Made by a program: the position numbers and the translations under genes | Source: Nocardioides sp. Arc9.136 | GTDB taxonomy: Bacteria > Actinomycetota > Actinomycetes > Propionibacteriales > Nocardioidaceae | Assembly (NCBI RefSeq): GCF_030506255.1 | Contig: NZ_CP113431.1 | Location: forward strand, 1,240,001-1,304,000 | DNA length: 64,000 bases | Reading direction: 5' to 3' | Notes under the pieces: model-generated | Databases searched by the model: none | What the model saw: the letters and a program-made list of their open reading frames with translations, nothing else | What the model was told of the DNA's origin: nothing | In this document: positions 15,936 to 24,604 of the stretch, piece by piece | Layout of the letters: the number at the start of each line of letters is the position of its first letter | Numbering within the stretch: the first letter of the stretch is position 1

Positions 15936-16283
15936 TCAGACGGACTCGGTGGCCGCAGGGCCGGCGGACCAGGGCTGGGGGACCGCCTCGTGGTACGGCA
16001 TGCCGGTGATGAACAGGACCCGGTGGGCGATGGTGCCGGGAGCGGCGACCAGCGCGAAGTCCACGCCGTTCTGGTCGGCCTGGCGCAGGCCGGTCGCGAG
16101 GACGCCGACGGCCACGCTGGGCAGGAAGTCGACGTCGCTCAGCTCGACGGCCAGCGCCCGCGTGCCCCCGGCCGAGTGCTCCTGGACCGCGGTGCGCAGC
16201 GCGGCGACGGCGTACTCGTCGATGGACCCGCCGAGGGTGAGCACCCCGTCGGCGTACGAGGACGAGAAAGGCCGTTCCAACAT
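15936..16283 (-). CDS. STAS domain protein, paralogue of 11737-12054
   Basis: A 115-residue STAS antagonist-like protein. The loop ELSDVDFLPSVAVGVLATG is nearly identical to that of the phytochrome-operon STAS protein, including Pro in place of the usual Asp before the Ser, and both share a late MPY motif. No kinase or phosphatase is adjacent, so it may share those of the phytochrome operon. The ATG follows TAGGGT by 6 nt without a ribosome binding site, so it is likely leaderless. Confidence 0.85.
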   Translation of the reverse strand: MLERPFSSSYADGVLTLGGSIDEYAVAALRTAVQEHSAGGTRALAVELSDVDFLPSVAVGVLATGLRQADQNGVDFALVAAPGTIAHRVLFITGMPYHEAVPQPWSAGPAATESV

Positions 16284-16289
16284 GCGTCG

Positions 16290-16295
16290 ACCCTA
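16290..16295 (-). promoter_or_regulatory. -10 box for leaderless STAS gene
   Basis: TAGGGT on the minus strand ends 6 nt before the ATG. This is the leaderless spacing seen at several genes here. Confidence 0.6.
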
Positions 16296-16438
16296 TCGGC
16301 CCTCGTGGAGAGCGGCCGAACCGAGTTCCTCACCCCTAAGGGTCATTCTGTCGTGGGCCCGCCCGCCGCGCCTGGAGTGGCCGACGGCACGGTCGGCAGC
16401 GAGGTTTCCGGCCCTCGGCCGCAGGTCACCGGAGCGGC

Positions 16439-16588
16439 ATGACGCTGCTGACCGACCGGCGCCCGCTGCCGCCTGCCTCCCCGGGGGGCTCCCCGACCGA
16501 TGCTCCCGACGGGCCCGGCACGGGCTTCCGTGACTGCAGGGGCACGTGGCACCGGCTCGATGTCGACGACGACGGGGGACAGGGCTGA
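16439..16588 (+). CDS. small ORF coupled to the redox enzyme gene
   Basis: An open frame of 49 codons with GGAG 4 nt before its ATG. Its TGA overlaps the ATG of the next gene (TGATG), so translation could be coupled. The product is Pro/Gly/Asp-rich (TDRRPLPPASPGG, then GTWHRLDVDDDGG) with no membrane segment and one Cys. It resembles nothing I know. It may be a leader peptide or a small partner of the downstream oxidase. Low certainty, since GC-rich DNA often gives chance frames. Confidence 0.4.
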   Translation: MTLLTDRRPLPPASPGGSPTDAPDGPGTGFRDCRGTWHRLDVDDDGGQG

Positions 16589-17544
16589 TGCTGCTCCCGA
16601 AGGCCCGCGGGACGCTGAGCGAGCAGCTGTTCGCCGCGCTGCGCGAGGAGCCGGGCACCCCGGTCCCGCTGGACGCCGCGGTCGCCGACGACGCCGAGGA
16701 CCGGGCGATCGCGCTGTGGGCGTCCTACGAGCTGCACTACCGCGGCTTCGAGGACGTCGACGACCGCTGGGAGTGGAGCCCGGACGTGCTGCGCGTGCGC
16801 GCCGGACTGGAGGAGCTGCTCGAGCTCGAGCTGCGCGAGCGGTACGCCGTCCACCAGCCCGGGCGCACCGACGACCTGGCCAAGGACCTCTTCGACTACG
16901 TCGCCGGCCACGACGGGCCGTCGATGGCGCGCTACGTCCAGACCGACGCGACCGAGGCGCAGGTGCTGGAGCTGCTGCGGCAGAAGTCCGTGTACCACCT
17001 CAAGGAGGCCGACCCGAGCGCCTGGGTCGTCCCACGGCTCCCCACCGGCCCCAAGGCCGCGCTCATGGAGCTGCAGTTCGACGAGTACGGCGACGGCAAC
17101 CCCGCCCGCCTCCACCAGCACCTCTTCGAGCGCGGGCTCGAGGCCGCCGGGCTGCGCTCCGAGTACGGCGCGTACGTCGACGAGGCCACCCTGGCGGTGC
17201 TGGAGGCCAACAACGTGCAGTCCTTCCTCGGGCTGCACCGGCGGCTGCGCGCCGCGTCGCTGGGCCACCTCGCGGCGTTCGAGGCCACCAGCTCGATCCC
17301 CTCGCGGCGGATGGCCCAGGGCCTCGAGCGGCTGGGCTTCCCCGACGAGATCGTCGACTACTACCGCGAGCACGTGGAGGCCGACGCCGTCCACGAGCAG
17401 CTGGCCGTCCGCGACATCTGCGTCCCCCTCGTCGAGACCGAGCCGGCGCTCGCCGACGACGTCTTCCTCGGTGCCTTCGCCTGCCTCGACACCGAGGACC
17501 GCCAGGCCCTCGACCTGCTGGCGAAGTGGGGGGTGGACGCGTGA
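16588..17544 (+). CDS. iron-containing redox enzyme, heme-oxygenase-like fold
   Basis: A 318-residue all-helical protein of the heme-oxygenase-like diiron oxidase family. Candidate metal ligands lie in ASYELHYRGFED, in LFDYV of the middle helix, in MELQFDEYGDGNPARLHQHLF and in the late DYYREHVEADAVHEQLAVRD (Glu and His residues). The ATG overlaps the stop of a small frame. The next gene, a CDGSH iron-sulfur protein, overlaps by 4 bp, and this pair is common in actinobacteria, which suggests the CDGSH protein donates electrons. The substrate is unknown. It is not a BphO-type heme oxygenase, since the usual heme-binding motifs are not visible. Confidence 0.85.
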   Translation: MLLPKARGTLSEQLFAALREEPGTPVPLDAAVADDAEDRAIALWASYELHYRGFEDVDDRWEWSPDVLRVRAGLEELLELELRERYAVHQPGRTDDLAKDLFDYVAGHDGPSMARYVQTDATEAQVLELLRQKSVYHLKEADPSAWVVPRLPTGPKAALMELQFDEYGDGNPARLHQHLFERGLEAAGLRSEYGAYVDEATLAVLEANNVQSFLGLHRRLRAASLGHLAAFEATSSIPSRRMAQGLERLGFPDEIVDYYREHVEADAVHEQLAVRDICVPLVETEPALADDVFLGAFACLDTEDRQALDLLAKWGVDA

Positions 17545-17834
17545 GCGCCCAGCCCGTGGACCGCGCGCCGAGCGATCCGGCCGAGCAGACCGAGGAGGTA
17601 GAGGAGCAGGTGGCAGCCGCTCCGTCGCGGCCGGTGGTCGAGGAGCGGCCCACGATCGTCATGTGTCCGGAGGGGCCGATGCTGGTCCGCGGCGACCTGG
17701 TCATCGAGGACACGGAGGGCACCCGGCACCGCACCACGCGGCCGGTGAGCGCGGTCTGCCGGTGCAACAAGTCGGCCACCAAGCCGTGGTGCGACGGCAC
17801 GCACAAGCTGCTGCCGAAGAAGCTGCGGCCCTAG
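17541..17834 (+). CDS. CDGSH iron-sulfur domain protein
   Basis: A 97-residue protein. The C-terminal cluster motif CRCNKSATKPWCDGTH fits C-x-C-x2-S-x3-P-x-C-D-G-x-H, which binds a [2Fe-2S] cluster through three Cys and one His. The N-terminal 35 residues are acidic and probably disordered. The middle has PEGPMLVRGDLVIED. The GTG overlaps the upstream oxidase stop by 4 bp. The likely role is electron transfer to that oxidase. Confidence 0.93.
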   Translation: MSAQPVDRAPSDPAEQTEEVEEQVAAAPSRPVVEERPTIVMCPEGPMLVRGDLVIEDTEGTRHRTTRPVSAVCRCNKSATKPWCDGTHKLLPKKLRP

Positions 17835-17846
17835 CCCCGGACGCAG

Positions 17847-17888
17847 CCCGCTGCTCGGACCCCGGCGCGTGCCGGGCCGAGCAGCGGG
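17847..17888. terminator. bidirectional hairpin terminator
   Basis: CCCGCTGCTCGG pairs with CCGAGCAGCGGG (12 bp), and inside it CCCGGC pairs with GCCGGG around a GCGT loop. It lies between convergent genes and can serve both. Confidence 0.8.
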
Positions 17889-17916
17889 TCAGGCGTGCCG
17901 CGGGTCGAGCAGCGGC

Positions 17917-18555
17917 TCAGGCCCGGACGAAGCGCGCGACGACCCCGCGCTCGAAGGAGCGCGAGGACTCCAGCCGGAGCCCGTGCGCGGAGGCGACCGG
18001 GTCGGCGAGGGCCTCGACCTGCTCGAGGGTGCCCAGCTGCAGCAGGAGCGAGGCGCCGGGCAGCAGGTGGGCCGCGGCGACCTCGACGCAGGCGATCGCC
18101 ACGACCAGGCCATCGACGCCCCCGTCGATGGCGAGCAGGGGGTCCTCGGGGAAGCGGGACGTGTCGGCGGCCGGCACCCACGGCGGGTCGGCCACCACGA
18201 GCCCGTACCGCTCGTCGGCGGGCACCATCGTCGCGAGGTCGCCGTTGCGGACCTCGACCCGGTCGCCGAGGCCGGCGGCGGCGGCGTTCTGGAGGGTGTA
18301 GGCGCAGGCCACCTGGTTGGCGTCGACGCACACCAGCCGCCGGTCGCTGTCGCGCACCGCGAGCAGGCCGATCTGGCCAGCACCGGAGCACAGCTCGAGG
18401 ACCGGTCCCGGGGGTGCGTCAGGCAGCAGCTCGGCGGCCCACTCCGACTGGGCCACGGTCCAGGGTCGCGGCCGCAGGACGTGCTCGTCGAAGGTGATCG
18501 TCAGCGGCCCGAAGGCCATCTGCTCGCCGACGGCGGTGCCGTGCTGGGCCGTCAC
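17917..18555 (-). CDS. class I SAM-dependent methyltransferase
   Basis: A 212-residue methyltransferase. Motif I is VLELCSGAGQIGL, motif II is VCVDANQVA, and motif IV is VVADPPWVPAA, a DPPW variant of the DPPY/NPPY motif of methyltransferases acting on planar nitrogen (HemK/RsmC-like). The substrate may be a protein, rRNA or small molecule. The GTG start overlaps the stop of the small membrane protein gene by 4 bp. Confidence 0.85.
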   Translation of the reverse strand: MTAQHGTAVGEQMAFGPLTITFDEHVLRPRPWTVAQSEWAAELLPDAPPGPVLELCSGAGQIGLLAVRDSDRRLVCVDANQVACAYTLQNAAAAGLGDRVEVRNGDLATMVPADERYGLVVADPPWVPAADTSRFPEDPLLAIDGGVDGLVVAIACVEVAAAHLLPGASLLLQLGTLEQVEALADPVASAHGLRLESSRSFERGVVARFVRA

Positions 18556-18761
18556 CGGCCGCTGCTCGAGGCGTCGGCGGGAGCCGCGAGGCCCCACGTC
18601 ACGATGTCGCTGGTGGGCGCCTGGTTGCCGTCGTCGGTGTCGTCGCCCCGGATGACGCCGATGAGGAGGAAGGTCCCTCCCACGACGATCAGCAGGACGA
18701 GGACCGCTCCCGCGATGAGGTACCGGGCCCGGCGGTCGTCGACCGGCTTCTTGGCGCTCAT
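18552..18761 (-). CDS. small single-pass membrane protein
   Basis: A 69-residue protein with a basic start (MSAKKPVDDRRARY), one membrane segment (residues about 14-35) and an acidic, probably outside tail with DDTDDGNQ. Its function is unknown. It overlaps the methyltransferase gene by 4 bp, so they are co-expressed. Confidence 0.65.
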   Translation of the reverse strand: MSAKKPVDDRRARYLIAGAVLVLLIVVGGTFLLIGVIRGDDTDDGNQAPTSDIVTWGLAAPADASSSGR

Positions 18762-18878
18762 GACGGCTGTCCGTTCCTGCGTTCACGGTCATCTCGCATG
18801 AGCGCCCTGTGTCCCGATCCCGAGGGCGGCATGCAGTCGAGGGGACCCGGGGCGGCCGGGATGTGGTGGGATGCATCC

Positions 18879-19547
18879 ATGGCCCAGCAGACGCGCCCCG
18901 TGCGCCTCGCGATCGTGAACGACTACGAGCTCGTGGTCGCCGGCGTCGCCGCGCTGCTGTCCCGGTACGACGACCGCGTGGAGGTCGTGGAGCTCGACAG
19001 CCGGATGCCGGTCGTGAGCGACGTGGACGTCGTGCTCTACGACTCCTACGGCCAGGTCCAGGGCGACCGGATCGACATCGAGAACCAGCTCCAGGGGATC
19101 GATGCGAAGGTCGTGGTGTTCAGCTGGAACGTCCAGCCCGACCTCGTGCAGCGCTCGCTCGACAACGGCGCGTCGGCGTACGTGTCGAAGGGCATCAGCG
19201 CCGAGGAGCTGGTCGGCCTCATCGAGCGGGTGCACGACGGGGAGACGATCACCCCGGACGAGGACCAGCCGGCACGGTCGGGCGAGTTCGGCCGGTGGCC
19301 CGGCGCCGACCTGGGGCTGAGCCAGCGCGAGTCCGAGGTGCTGGCCCTGATCACCCAGGGGCTGTCGAACCAGGAGATCGGCGAGCGGGCCTACATCGGG
19401 ATCAACACGGTCAAGACCTACATCCGCACGCTCTACCGCAAGATCGGCGTGACGCGCCGGGCGCAGGCCGTGGCCTTCGGCATCGAGCACGGCTTCCAGC
19501 CCGACCGGGTCCGCCACGTCGACGGCCGGACCCAGCGCGAGGGTTGA
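18879..19547 (+). CDS. orphan LuxR-type response regulator (degenerate receiver)
   Basis: A 222-residue regulator with an N-terminal receiver-like domain and a C-terminal LuxR/NarL helix-turn-helix (SQRESEVLALITQGLSNQEI, then NTVKTYIRTLYRKIGV). The receiver has VNDYELV where an acidic pair is usual. It keeps an Asp in LYDSYG and a Lys in VSKG. No histidine kinase is adjacent. Two relatives occur in this window (40590-41207 and 51879-52553). The ATG at 18879 is chosen from the paralogue alignment; TGGGAT lies 6 nt before it, so it may be leaderless. Confidence 0.88.
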   Translation: MAQQTRPVRLAIVNDYELVVAGVAALLSRYDDRVEVVELDSRMPVVSDVDVVLYDSYGQVQGDRIDIENQLQGIDAKVVVFSWNVQPDLVQRSLDNGASAYVSKGISAEELVGLIERVHDGETITPDEDQPARSGEFGRWPGADLGLSQRESEVLALITQGLSNQEIGERAYIGINTVKTYIRTLYRKIGVTRRAQAVAFGIEHGFQPDRVRHVDGRTQREG

Positions 19548-19577
19548 GCCCGGCCGACGGCTGGACGGGTGGGGCGG

Positions 19578-20018
19578 TCAGGTCGTGACGCGCCCCTCGA
19601 CGACGTACGCCAGGCGGCGGAGGGACTCCACGTTGCGCCAGCCGAGCTGGGCGTCGCGGATCGGCTTGGGGACCAGTCGTCCGGGGCCGTCCTCGACGTC
19701 CTCCTCGATCGTCACCTGGGTCTCGGTGCCGACCGCCTCGAGGTGCAGCCGCACCCGCGCGGTGCCGGCGGGCCACCCGCGCGCCTTCAGCTCCAGGAGC
19801 GAGGGCGGCTGCGCGCGCAGCACCTCGGTGTTGTCGTCGATGAGGAGGGGCCACGTGCCGACGGAGTGGTGCAGCCTGGACCCGACCTCGGGCCAGGTCT
19901 CGTCGACGTCGCGCATCCGCGAGGCGCCGACCACCCACAGCGGGTAGAGCCAGCCGTCGCAGAGCACCTCCCAGACCTGCTCGGGCGTGGCGTGCAGGAG
20001 GCGGGTGGTGGTGCTCAC
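19578..20018 (-). CDS. SRPBCC (START-like) family protein
   Basis: A 146-residue protein of the polyketide cyclase/START-like fold that often binds hydrophobic ligands. Its start, TRLLHATPEQVWEVLCDGWLYPLWVVGASRMRD, and the later VTIEEDVEDGPGR fit the family. Its start overlaps the stop of the upstream alcohol dehydrogenase gene by 4 bp, so it is translated from the same mRNA. The ligand is unknown. Confidence 0.85.
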   Translation of the reverse strand: MSTTTRLLHATPEQVWEVLCDGWLYPLWVVGASRMRDVDETWPEVGSRLHHSVGTWPLLIDDNTEVLRAQPPSLLELKARGWPAGTARVRLHLEAVGTETQVTIEEDVEDGPGRLVPKPIRDAQLGWRNVESLRRLAYVVEGRVTT

Positions 20019-21193
20019 GGCCGGAACACCACCTTGACCATGCCGTCCTCCTTGGCGCGGAACTTGGCGTAGGCCTCGGGGGCCGCGTCCAGCGGGAGGT
20101 GGTGGGTCGCGAAGTCCTCGGTGCCCAGCGGGTCACCGTCGGTGAGCAGCGGCAGGATGTCGTCGCTCCAGCGGCGGACGTTGGCCTGGCCCATGCGGAG
20201 CTGGATCTGCTTGTCGAACATCTGGAACATCGGCATCGGGTCGGTGGCGCCGCCGTACACGCCGGACAGCGACACCGTGCCGCCGCGGCGGACGCAGTCG
20301 ATCGAGGCGTGCAGCGCGGCGAGGCGGTCGAAGCCGGCCTTGAGCATCAGCGGCTCGGCGACGGCGTCCGGCAGCAGGCCGACGGCCTTGATCGCCTTCT
20401 CGGCCGCGGGGTTGCCGTGGGCCTCCATGCCGACCGCGTCGATGACGGAGTCGGCGCCGCGACCGCCGGTGCGGCTGCGCACCTCCTCGGCGAGGTCGTC
20501 GACGGCGTCGAGGTCGATGGTCTCGGCGCCGCGGGCGCGCACGCGGTCGAGGCGCTCGGGGACCCGGTCGACGACGATCACGCGGTGGCCCTCGTGGATC
20601 GCGATCCGGGTGGCCATGTCGCCGATCGGGCCGGCGCCCATGACCAGCAGGACGCCCTCGGGCGGGAGCTCGGCGTACCGCACGGCCTGGTAGGCGGTCG
20701 GCAGCACGTCGGAGAGGTAGACGAACCGGTCGTCCGAGGGGCCCTCGGGGATCTTGATCGGGAGGGTGTCGGCGAACTGCACGCGGAGGTACTCCGCCTG
20801 GCCGCCGGGCACCTGGCCGTAGAGCTTGCTGTAGCCCAGCAGGCTCGCGCCGGTGCCGTGCTCGCGGTTCTGCGTGGTCTCGCACTGGCTGTGCAGGCCC
20901 TGCGAGCACGTCCAGCAGGTGCCGCAGCTGACGTTGAAGGGGACCACCACGCGGTCGCCGACCTTGAGGTCCTTCACGGCGGGACCGACCTCCTGCACCA
21001 CGCCCATCGGCTCGTGGCCCACGACGTCGCCCTTGGTCATGAACGGCGAGAGCGGCTCGTAGAGGTGCAGGTCGGAGCCGCACAGACCGGTCGAGGTCAC
21101 CTTGATGATCGCGTCGGTCGGGTCGACGATCGTCGGGTCCGGGACCTCGACCACCTGCATGTCACGGGTTCCCTGCCAGGTCACTGCCTTCAT
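20015..21193 (-). CDS. zinc-dependent alcohol dehydrogenase
   Basis: A 392-residue medium-chain dehydrogenase close to the glutathione-independent formaldehyde dehydrogenase group. Zinc ligands are suggested by TGLCGSDLHLYE and VVGHEPMG. A structural-zinc-like Cys set is in SCGTCWTCSQGLHSQCE. The nucleotide fold has VMGAGPIGDMA. The family's insertion and the length of 390-400 fit. GAGGAGG lies before the ATG. It is followed by an SRPBCC gene in the same operon. A GTGT-N14-GGGTAC promoter upstream suggests stress control. Confidence 0.9.
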   Translation of the reverse strand: MKAVTWQGTRDMQVVEVPDPTIVDPTDAIIKVTSTGLCGSDLHLYEPLSPFMTKGDVVGHEPMGVVQEVGPAVKDLKVGDRVVVPFNVSCGTCWTCSQGLHSQCETTQNREHGTGASLLGYSKLYGQVPGGQAEYLRVQFADTLPIKIPEGPSDDRFVYLSDVLPTAYQAVRYAELPPEGVLLVMGAGPIGDMATRIAIHEGHRVIVVDRVPERLDRVRARGAETIDLDAVDDLAEEVRSRTGGRGADSVIDAVGMEAHGNPAAEKAIKAVGLLPDAVAEPLMLKAGFDRLAALHASIDCVRRGGTVSLSGVYGGATDPMPMFQMFDKQIQLRMGQANVRRWSDDILPLLTDGDPLGTEDFATHHLPLDAAPEAYAKFRAKEDGMVKVVFRP

Positions 21194-21258
21194 CCGGTGC
21201 TCCTCCTCGTCGGCCGTGGTCGGCCGGCTGTGCGTCGTCGGCGTTCGGTGCCCGTCGG

Positions 21259-21282
21259 GTACCCGGCCGCACCGCGCCACAC
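21259..21282 (-). promoter_or_regulatory. SigB/F-type promoter of the alcohol dehydrogenase operon
   Basis: Minus strand: GTGT, 14 bp, then GGGTAC. It fits GNNT-N14-16-GGGTAY and lies about 66 bp before the ATG. Confidence 0.5.
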
Positions 21283-21390
21283 ACGAGGAGGGTCGCGGCG
21301 GTCACGTCGTGGGACCCGTCCCTGGAGGAGAAGCGCTTTCACCCCGATGGGCTAGGTCGGGCGTGTCGGCGGGCGGGTATCGGTCGGCAC

Positions 21391-22548
21391 GTGACGCTCC
21401 TCGACGAACCCGCGCCCGCGCGCGCCCCGCGTGCTCCCCGGTCCGGGTCGGCGGTGACCGTCGCCTCGGTGCCGGCCGGGCACGTGTACGTCCGCCACCT
21501 CGCGCCCGAGGCCGGTGGCGGTCCGCGGCGGTTGACCGACCCCCGGCCCGCCGGCCGTCCCGCGGACTCCCAGGTGTGGTGGCCGCCGGCCATGCTCGAC
21601 CCCTCCTGGGTGCGGGGGCACGAGTTCGACCTGCTTCACCTGCACTTCGGCTTCGACGCGCGCAGCCCGGAGGACCTGAAGGCCTTCGCCGACGCGCTGC
21701 ACGACACCGGGCGGCCGCTCGTCTACACCGTCCACGACCTGCGCAACCCCCACCACGAGGACCGCACGCTCCACGACGCCCAGCTCGACGTCCTCGTGCC
21801 GGCGGCCGACGAGCTGGTCACACTCACCGCCGGCGCCGCCGAGGAGATCCGGCGGCGCTGGGGCCGCACCGCCACCGTCGTCCCGCACCCGCACGTCGTC
21901 GACCTGCGCACCATGGCGGTGGCGCAGGACGTCCGCGCGCGCCGGGGCGCCGGTCGCGGCGACGGGTTCCGCGTCGGACTGCACGTCAAGAGCCTGCGCG
22001 CCGGCATGGCGCCGATGACGATCCTCCCGGCGCTCGTCGACACGGTCGCCTCGCTGCCCGGGGCGGTCCTGCAGGTCGACGCCCACCGCGACGTCCTGGA
22101 CGACGACGGCGCGCGCCGGGACGACCGGCTCGCGACGTATCTGCGCGGGCTCGAGGCCGACGGCCTGGTCGACCTCCGCGTCCACGACTACTTCACCGAC
22201 GACGAGCTGTGGGCCTACCTCGCCTCGCTGGACGTCTCGGTGCTGCCGTACCGGTTCGGCACCCACTCGGGCTGGCTGGAGGCCTGCCGCGACCTCGGGA
22301 CCACCGTCGTGGCGCCGAGCTGCGGCTACTACGCCGACCAGGGGCCGGTGCTGTCCTACGTCCACGCCGAGCAGGAGTACGACGCCTCGACCCTGGCCGA
22401 GGCCGTGCGCACCGCCTTCGAGACCCGGCCCCGGTTCGGGGCGTCGATCGACGAGCGCCGGGGCCAGCGGGCCGAGGTGGCCGCCGCGCACGACCGCGTC
22501 TACGCGGCGGCCCTGGAGAAGGTCGGCCGCCGGTGCGCATCTGCCTGA
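21391..22548 (+). CDS. glycosyltransferase, GT4-like
   Basis: A 385-residue GT-B glycosyltransferase. The N-terminal part has LLHLHFGFDARS and VYTVHDLRNPHH. The C-terminal donor half has FRVGLHVKSLRAGMAP and YRFGTHSGWLEACRDLG, which stands where the E-x7-E region lies. It starts an operon of four glycosyltransferases joined by overlaps (16 bp with the next). The product is probably a surface or secreted glycan. The sugar and acceptor are unknown. The GTG has no clear ribosome binding site; GGGTAT lies about 10 nt upstream. Confidence 0.82.
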   Translation: MTLLDEPAPARAPRAPRSGSAVTVASVPAGHVYVRHLAPEAGGGPRRLTDPRPAGRPADSQVWWPPAMLDPSWVRGHEFDLLHLHFGFDARSPEDLKAFADALHDTGRPLVYTVHDLRNPHHEDRTLHDAQLDVLVPAADELVTLTAGAAEEIRRRWGRTATVVPHPHVVDLRTMAVAQDVRARRGAGRGDGFRVGLHVKSLRAGMAPMTILPALVDTVASLPGAVLQVDAHRDVLDDDGARRDDRLATYLRGLEADGLVDLRVHDYFTDDELWAYLASLDVSVLPYRFGTHSGWLEACRDLGTTVVAPSCGYYADQGPVLSYVHAEQEYDASTLAEAVRTAFETRPRFGASIDERRGQRAEVAAAHDRVYAAALEKVGRRCASA

Positions 22549-23600
22549 TCGCGTCCTCCCGGTTCCCGGTCGCCGAGCCCTTCGCCGGCGGCCTGGAGGC
22601 GATGACGCACGCCCTGGCCCGGGAGCTGGTGGACCGGGGCCACGAGGTGTCGCTCTTCGCCGGCCCCGGCTCCGACCGGGCGCTGCCGGTCGAGCTGCTC
22701 GACCTGCCGGAGTTCGAGCCCAGCGACGTCGCCATGAGCGACGTCAACGCCCCCTCGCGGCACTGGATGGCCGAGCACCACGCCTACCTGTCCCTGATGC
22801 TGCGCCTGGCCGGCGGGGAGGACCAGCGCTTCGACGTGGTCCACAACAACAGCCTCCACCACCTGCCGGTCGCGATGGCCGGGAGCATCTCGGTGCCGGT
22901 GGTGACCACCCTGCACACCCCGCCGCTGCCCTGGCTGGAGTCGGCCATCGCGCTGGCGCCGGGGGAGTCGTCGTTCGTCGCGGTCAGCCGTGCCACGGCG
23001 CGCGCGTGGTCGCACGTGACGGACGCCGCTGCCGTGCACAACGGGGTGGACGTCGACACGTGGCTGCCCGGTCCGGGCGGCGGCCCGGCGGTGTGGACGG
23101 GCCGCCTGGTGCCCGAGAAGGCCCCGCACGAGGCGATCGACGCGTGCCGCCGGGCCGGCGTGCCGCTGGTGCTCGCCGGGCCGCTGGCGGACCTCGGGTA
23201 CCACGAGTCGCACATCGCGCCGCGCCTCGGCGGGGACGTGAGGTACGTCGGGCACCTCGACCACGCCGCCCTGGCCGGGCTGCTCGGCCGGGCCTCGGTC
23301 GCGGTGACCACGCCGGCCTGGGACGAGCCGTACGGGCTGGTCGCGGCCGAGGCGATGGCGTGCGGCACGCCGGTGGCGTCGTACTCCCGCGGGGCGCTGC
23401 CCGAGGTCGTGGCCCCGGGTGCCGGCGTCCTGGCCCGGCCCGGGGACGTCGACGACCTGGCCCGAGCGGTCCTCGAGGCGCGCGGCTGCGACCGCGGGGA
23501 GGTGCGCCGCCATGCCGTGGAGCACTGCTCGCTGACGCGGATGACCGACGAGTACGAGCGGATCTACGCCGACCTCGTCGACGACGAGCTCGCCGCGTGA
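22533..23600 (+). CDS. glycosyltransferase family 4 protein
   Basis: A 355-residue retaining GT-B enzyme. The N-terminal glycine-rich acceptor loop is PFAGGLEAMTHALA, then VVHNNSLHHLP. The donor domain has AVHNGVDVDTW, TGRLVPEKAPHEAI and the E-x7-E signature in EPYGLVAAEAMACGTPV. It resembles enzymes that add sugars from UDP- or GDP-donors to cell-surface glycans. The start overlaps the previous gene by 16 bp and its stop overlaps the next gene by 4 bp. Confidence 0.88.
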   Translation: MRICLIASSRFPVAEPFAGGLEAMTHALARELVDRGHEVSLFAGPGSDRALPVELLDLPEFEPSDVAMSDVNAPSRHWMAEHHAYLSLMLRLAGGEDQRFDVVHNNSLHHLPVAMAGSISVPVVTTLHTPPLPWLESAIALAPGESSFVAVSRATARAWSHVTDAAAVHNGVDVDTWLPGPGGGPAVWTGRLVPEKAPHEAIDACRRAGVPLVLAGPLADLGYHESHIAPRLGGDVRYVGHLDHAALAGLLGRASVAVTTPAWDEPYGLVAAEAMACGTPVASYSRGALPEVVAPGAGVLARPGDVDDLARAVLEARGCDRGEVRRHAVEHCSLTRMTDEYERIYADLVDDELAA

Positions 23601-24604
23601 AGGTCGGGTACTACGTCCACCACGTCGGGCGCGGCCACCTGCACCGGGCCACCTCGATCGCGGCGGAGCTGACCCGCGGCGGGGCGGAGGTCACCGGCCT
23701 CTCCACGCTGCCGCGGCCGCGGGGCTGGACCGGCCCGTGGGTCGAGCTGGCGCCGGACGACGGGGGCGTCGAGGTCGAGCGCGACGCGGTGACCGCCGGC
23801 GGCCGCCTGCACTGGGTGCCGCGCCGCCACGCCGGGCTGCGGGACCGGTCGGCCGCGGTCTCGGCCTGGATCGGGTCGGCCGACCCGGCGGCGGTGGTCG
23901 TCGACGTGTCGGTCGAGGTGTGCCTGCTCGCCCGGCTGCACGGCGTGCCGGTCGTCTCGGCGGTCCTCCCCGGGGTCCGCGACGACGGCCCGCACGGGCT
24001 CGGCGCGGACGTCGCCGACGCCCTGCTGGCCTTCTGGCCCCCGGCGGCCACCGGGATGGTGCGGCCGGACGGCCTCGCCCGACGGGTCACCGCGGTCGGT
24101 GGCCTGGCGCGGTACGCCGTCGCACCGCCCGGCCCGCGCCGGCCCGGGCCGCTGCGGGTGACCTACCTGGCCGGTTCGGGTGGCCACGAGCTGGACCCGG
24201 CCCTGCTGGAGCGTGCCCGGCAGGGGACGCCGGACTGGGAGTGGACCGTGCTCGGCGGCTCCGCGCCGTGGGTCGAGGACCCGCGCAGCGCCATCGCCGA
24301 GGCCGACGTCGTCGTCACCCACGCCGGCCAGAACGCCCTCGCCGAGGTCGCCGCCCTGCGCCGGCCGGCGGTCGTCGTCCCGCAGGACCGGCCCCACGAC
24401 GAGCAACGCTCGACCGCCCGGGTGCTCGGCGCGGGCGGGTGGCCGGCGCTCGTGCGCGACGCCTTCCCCGCCGAGGGGTGGGCCGGGTTGCTCGAGGAGG
24501 CCCGCGCGCTCGACGGCGAGGGGTGGTCGGCGTGGTGCGACGGCGGCGCCGCCGCCCGCGCCGCCGCGGTGGTACGTCGCGTGGCCGACGGGGGAACCGG
24601 GTGA
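23597..24604 (+). CDS. MurG/GT28-like glycosyltransferase
   Basis: A 335-residue protein with an N-terminal motif VGYYVHHVGRGHLHRATSI resembling the acceptor loop of GT28 enzymes, and a C-terminal UDP-sugar site with VVVTHAGQNALAEVAALRRPAVVVPQ. This layout is shared with MurG and related UDP-sugar transferases. Its stop overlaps the next glycosyltransferase by 4 bp. The acceptor is unknown. Confidence 0.82.
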   Translation: MKVGYYVHHVGRGHLHRATSIAAELTRGGAEVTGLSTLPRPRGWTGPWVELAPDDGGVEVERDAVTAGGRLHWVPRRHAGLRDRSAAVSAWIGSADPAAVVVDVSVEVCLLARLHGVPVVSAVLPGVRDDGPHGLGADVADALLAFWPPAATGMVRPDGLARRVTAVGGLARYAVAPPGPRRPGPLRVTYLAGSGGHELDPALLERARQGTPDWEWTVLGGSAPWVEDPRSAIAEADVVVTHAGQNALAEVAALRRPAVVVPQDRPHDEQRSTARVLGAGGWPALVRDAFPAEGWAGLLEEARALDGEGWSAWCDGGAAARAAAVVRRVADGGTG

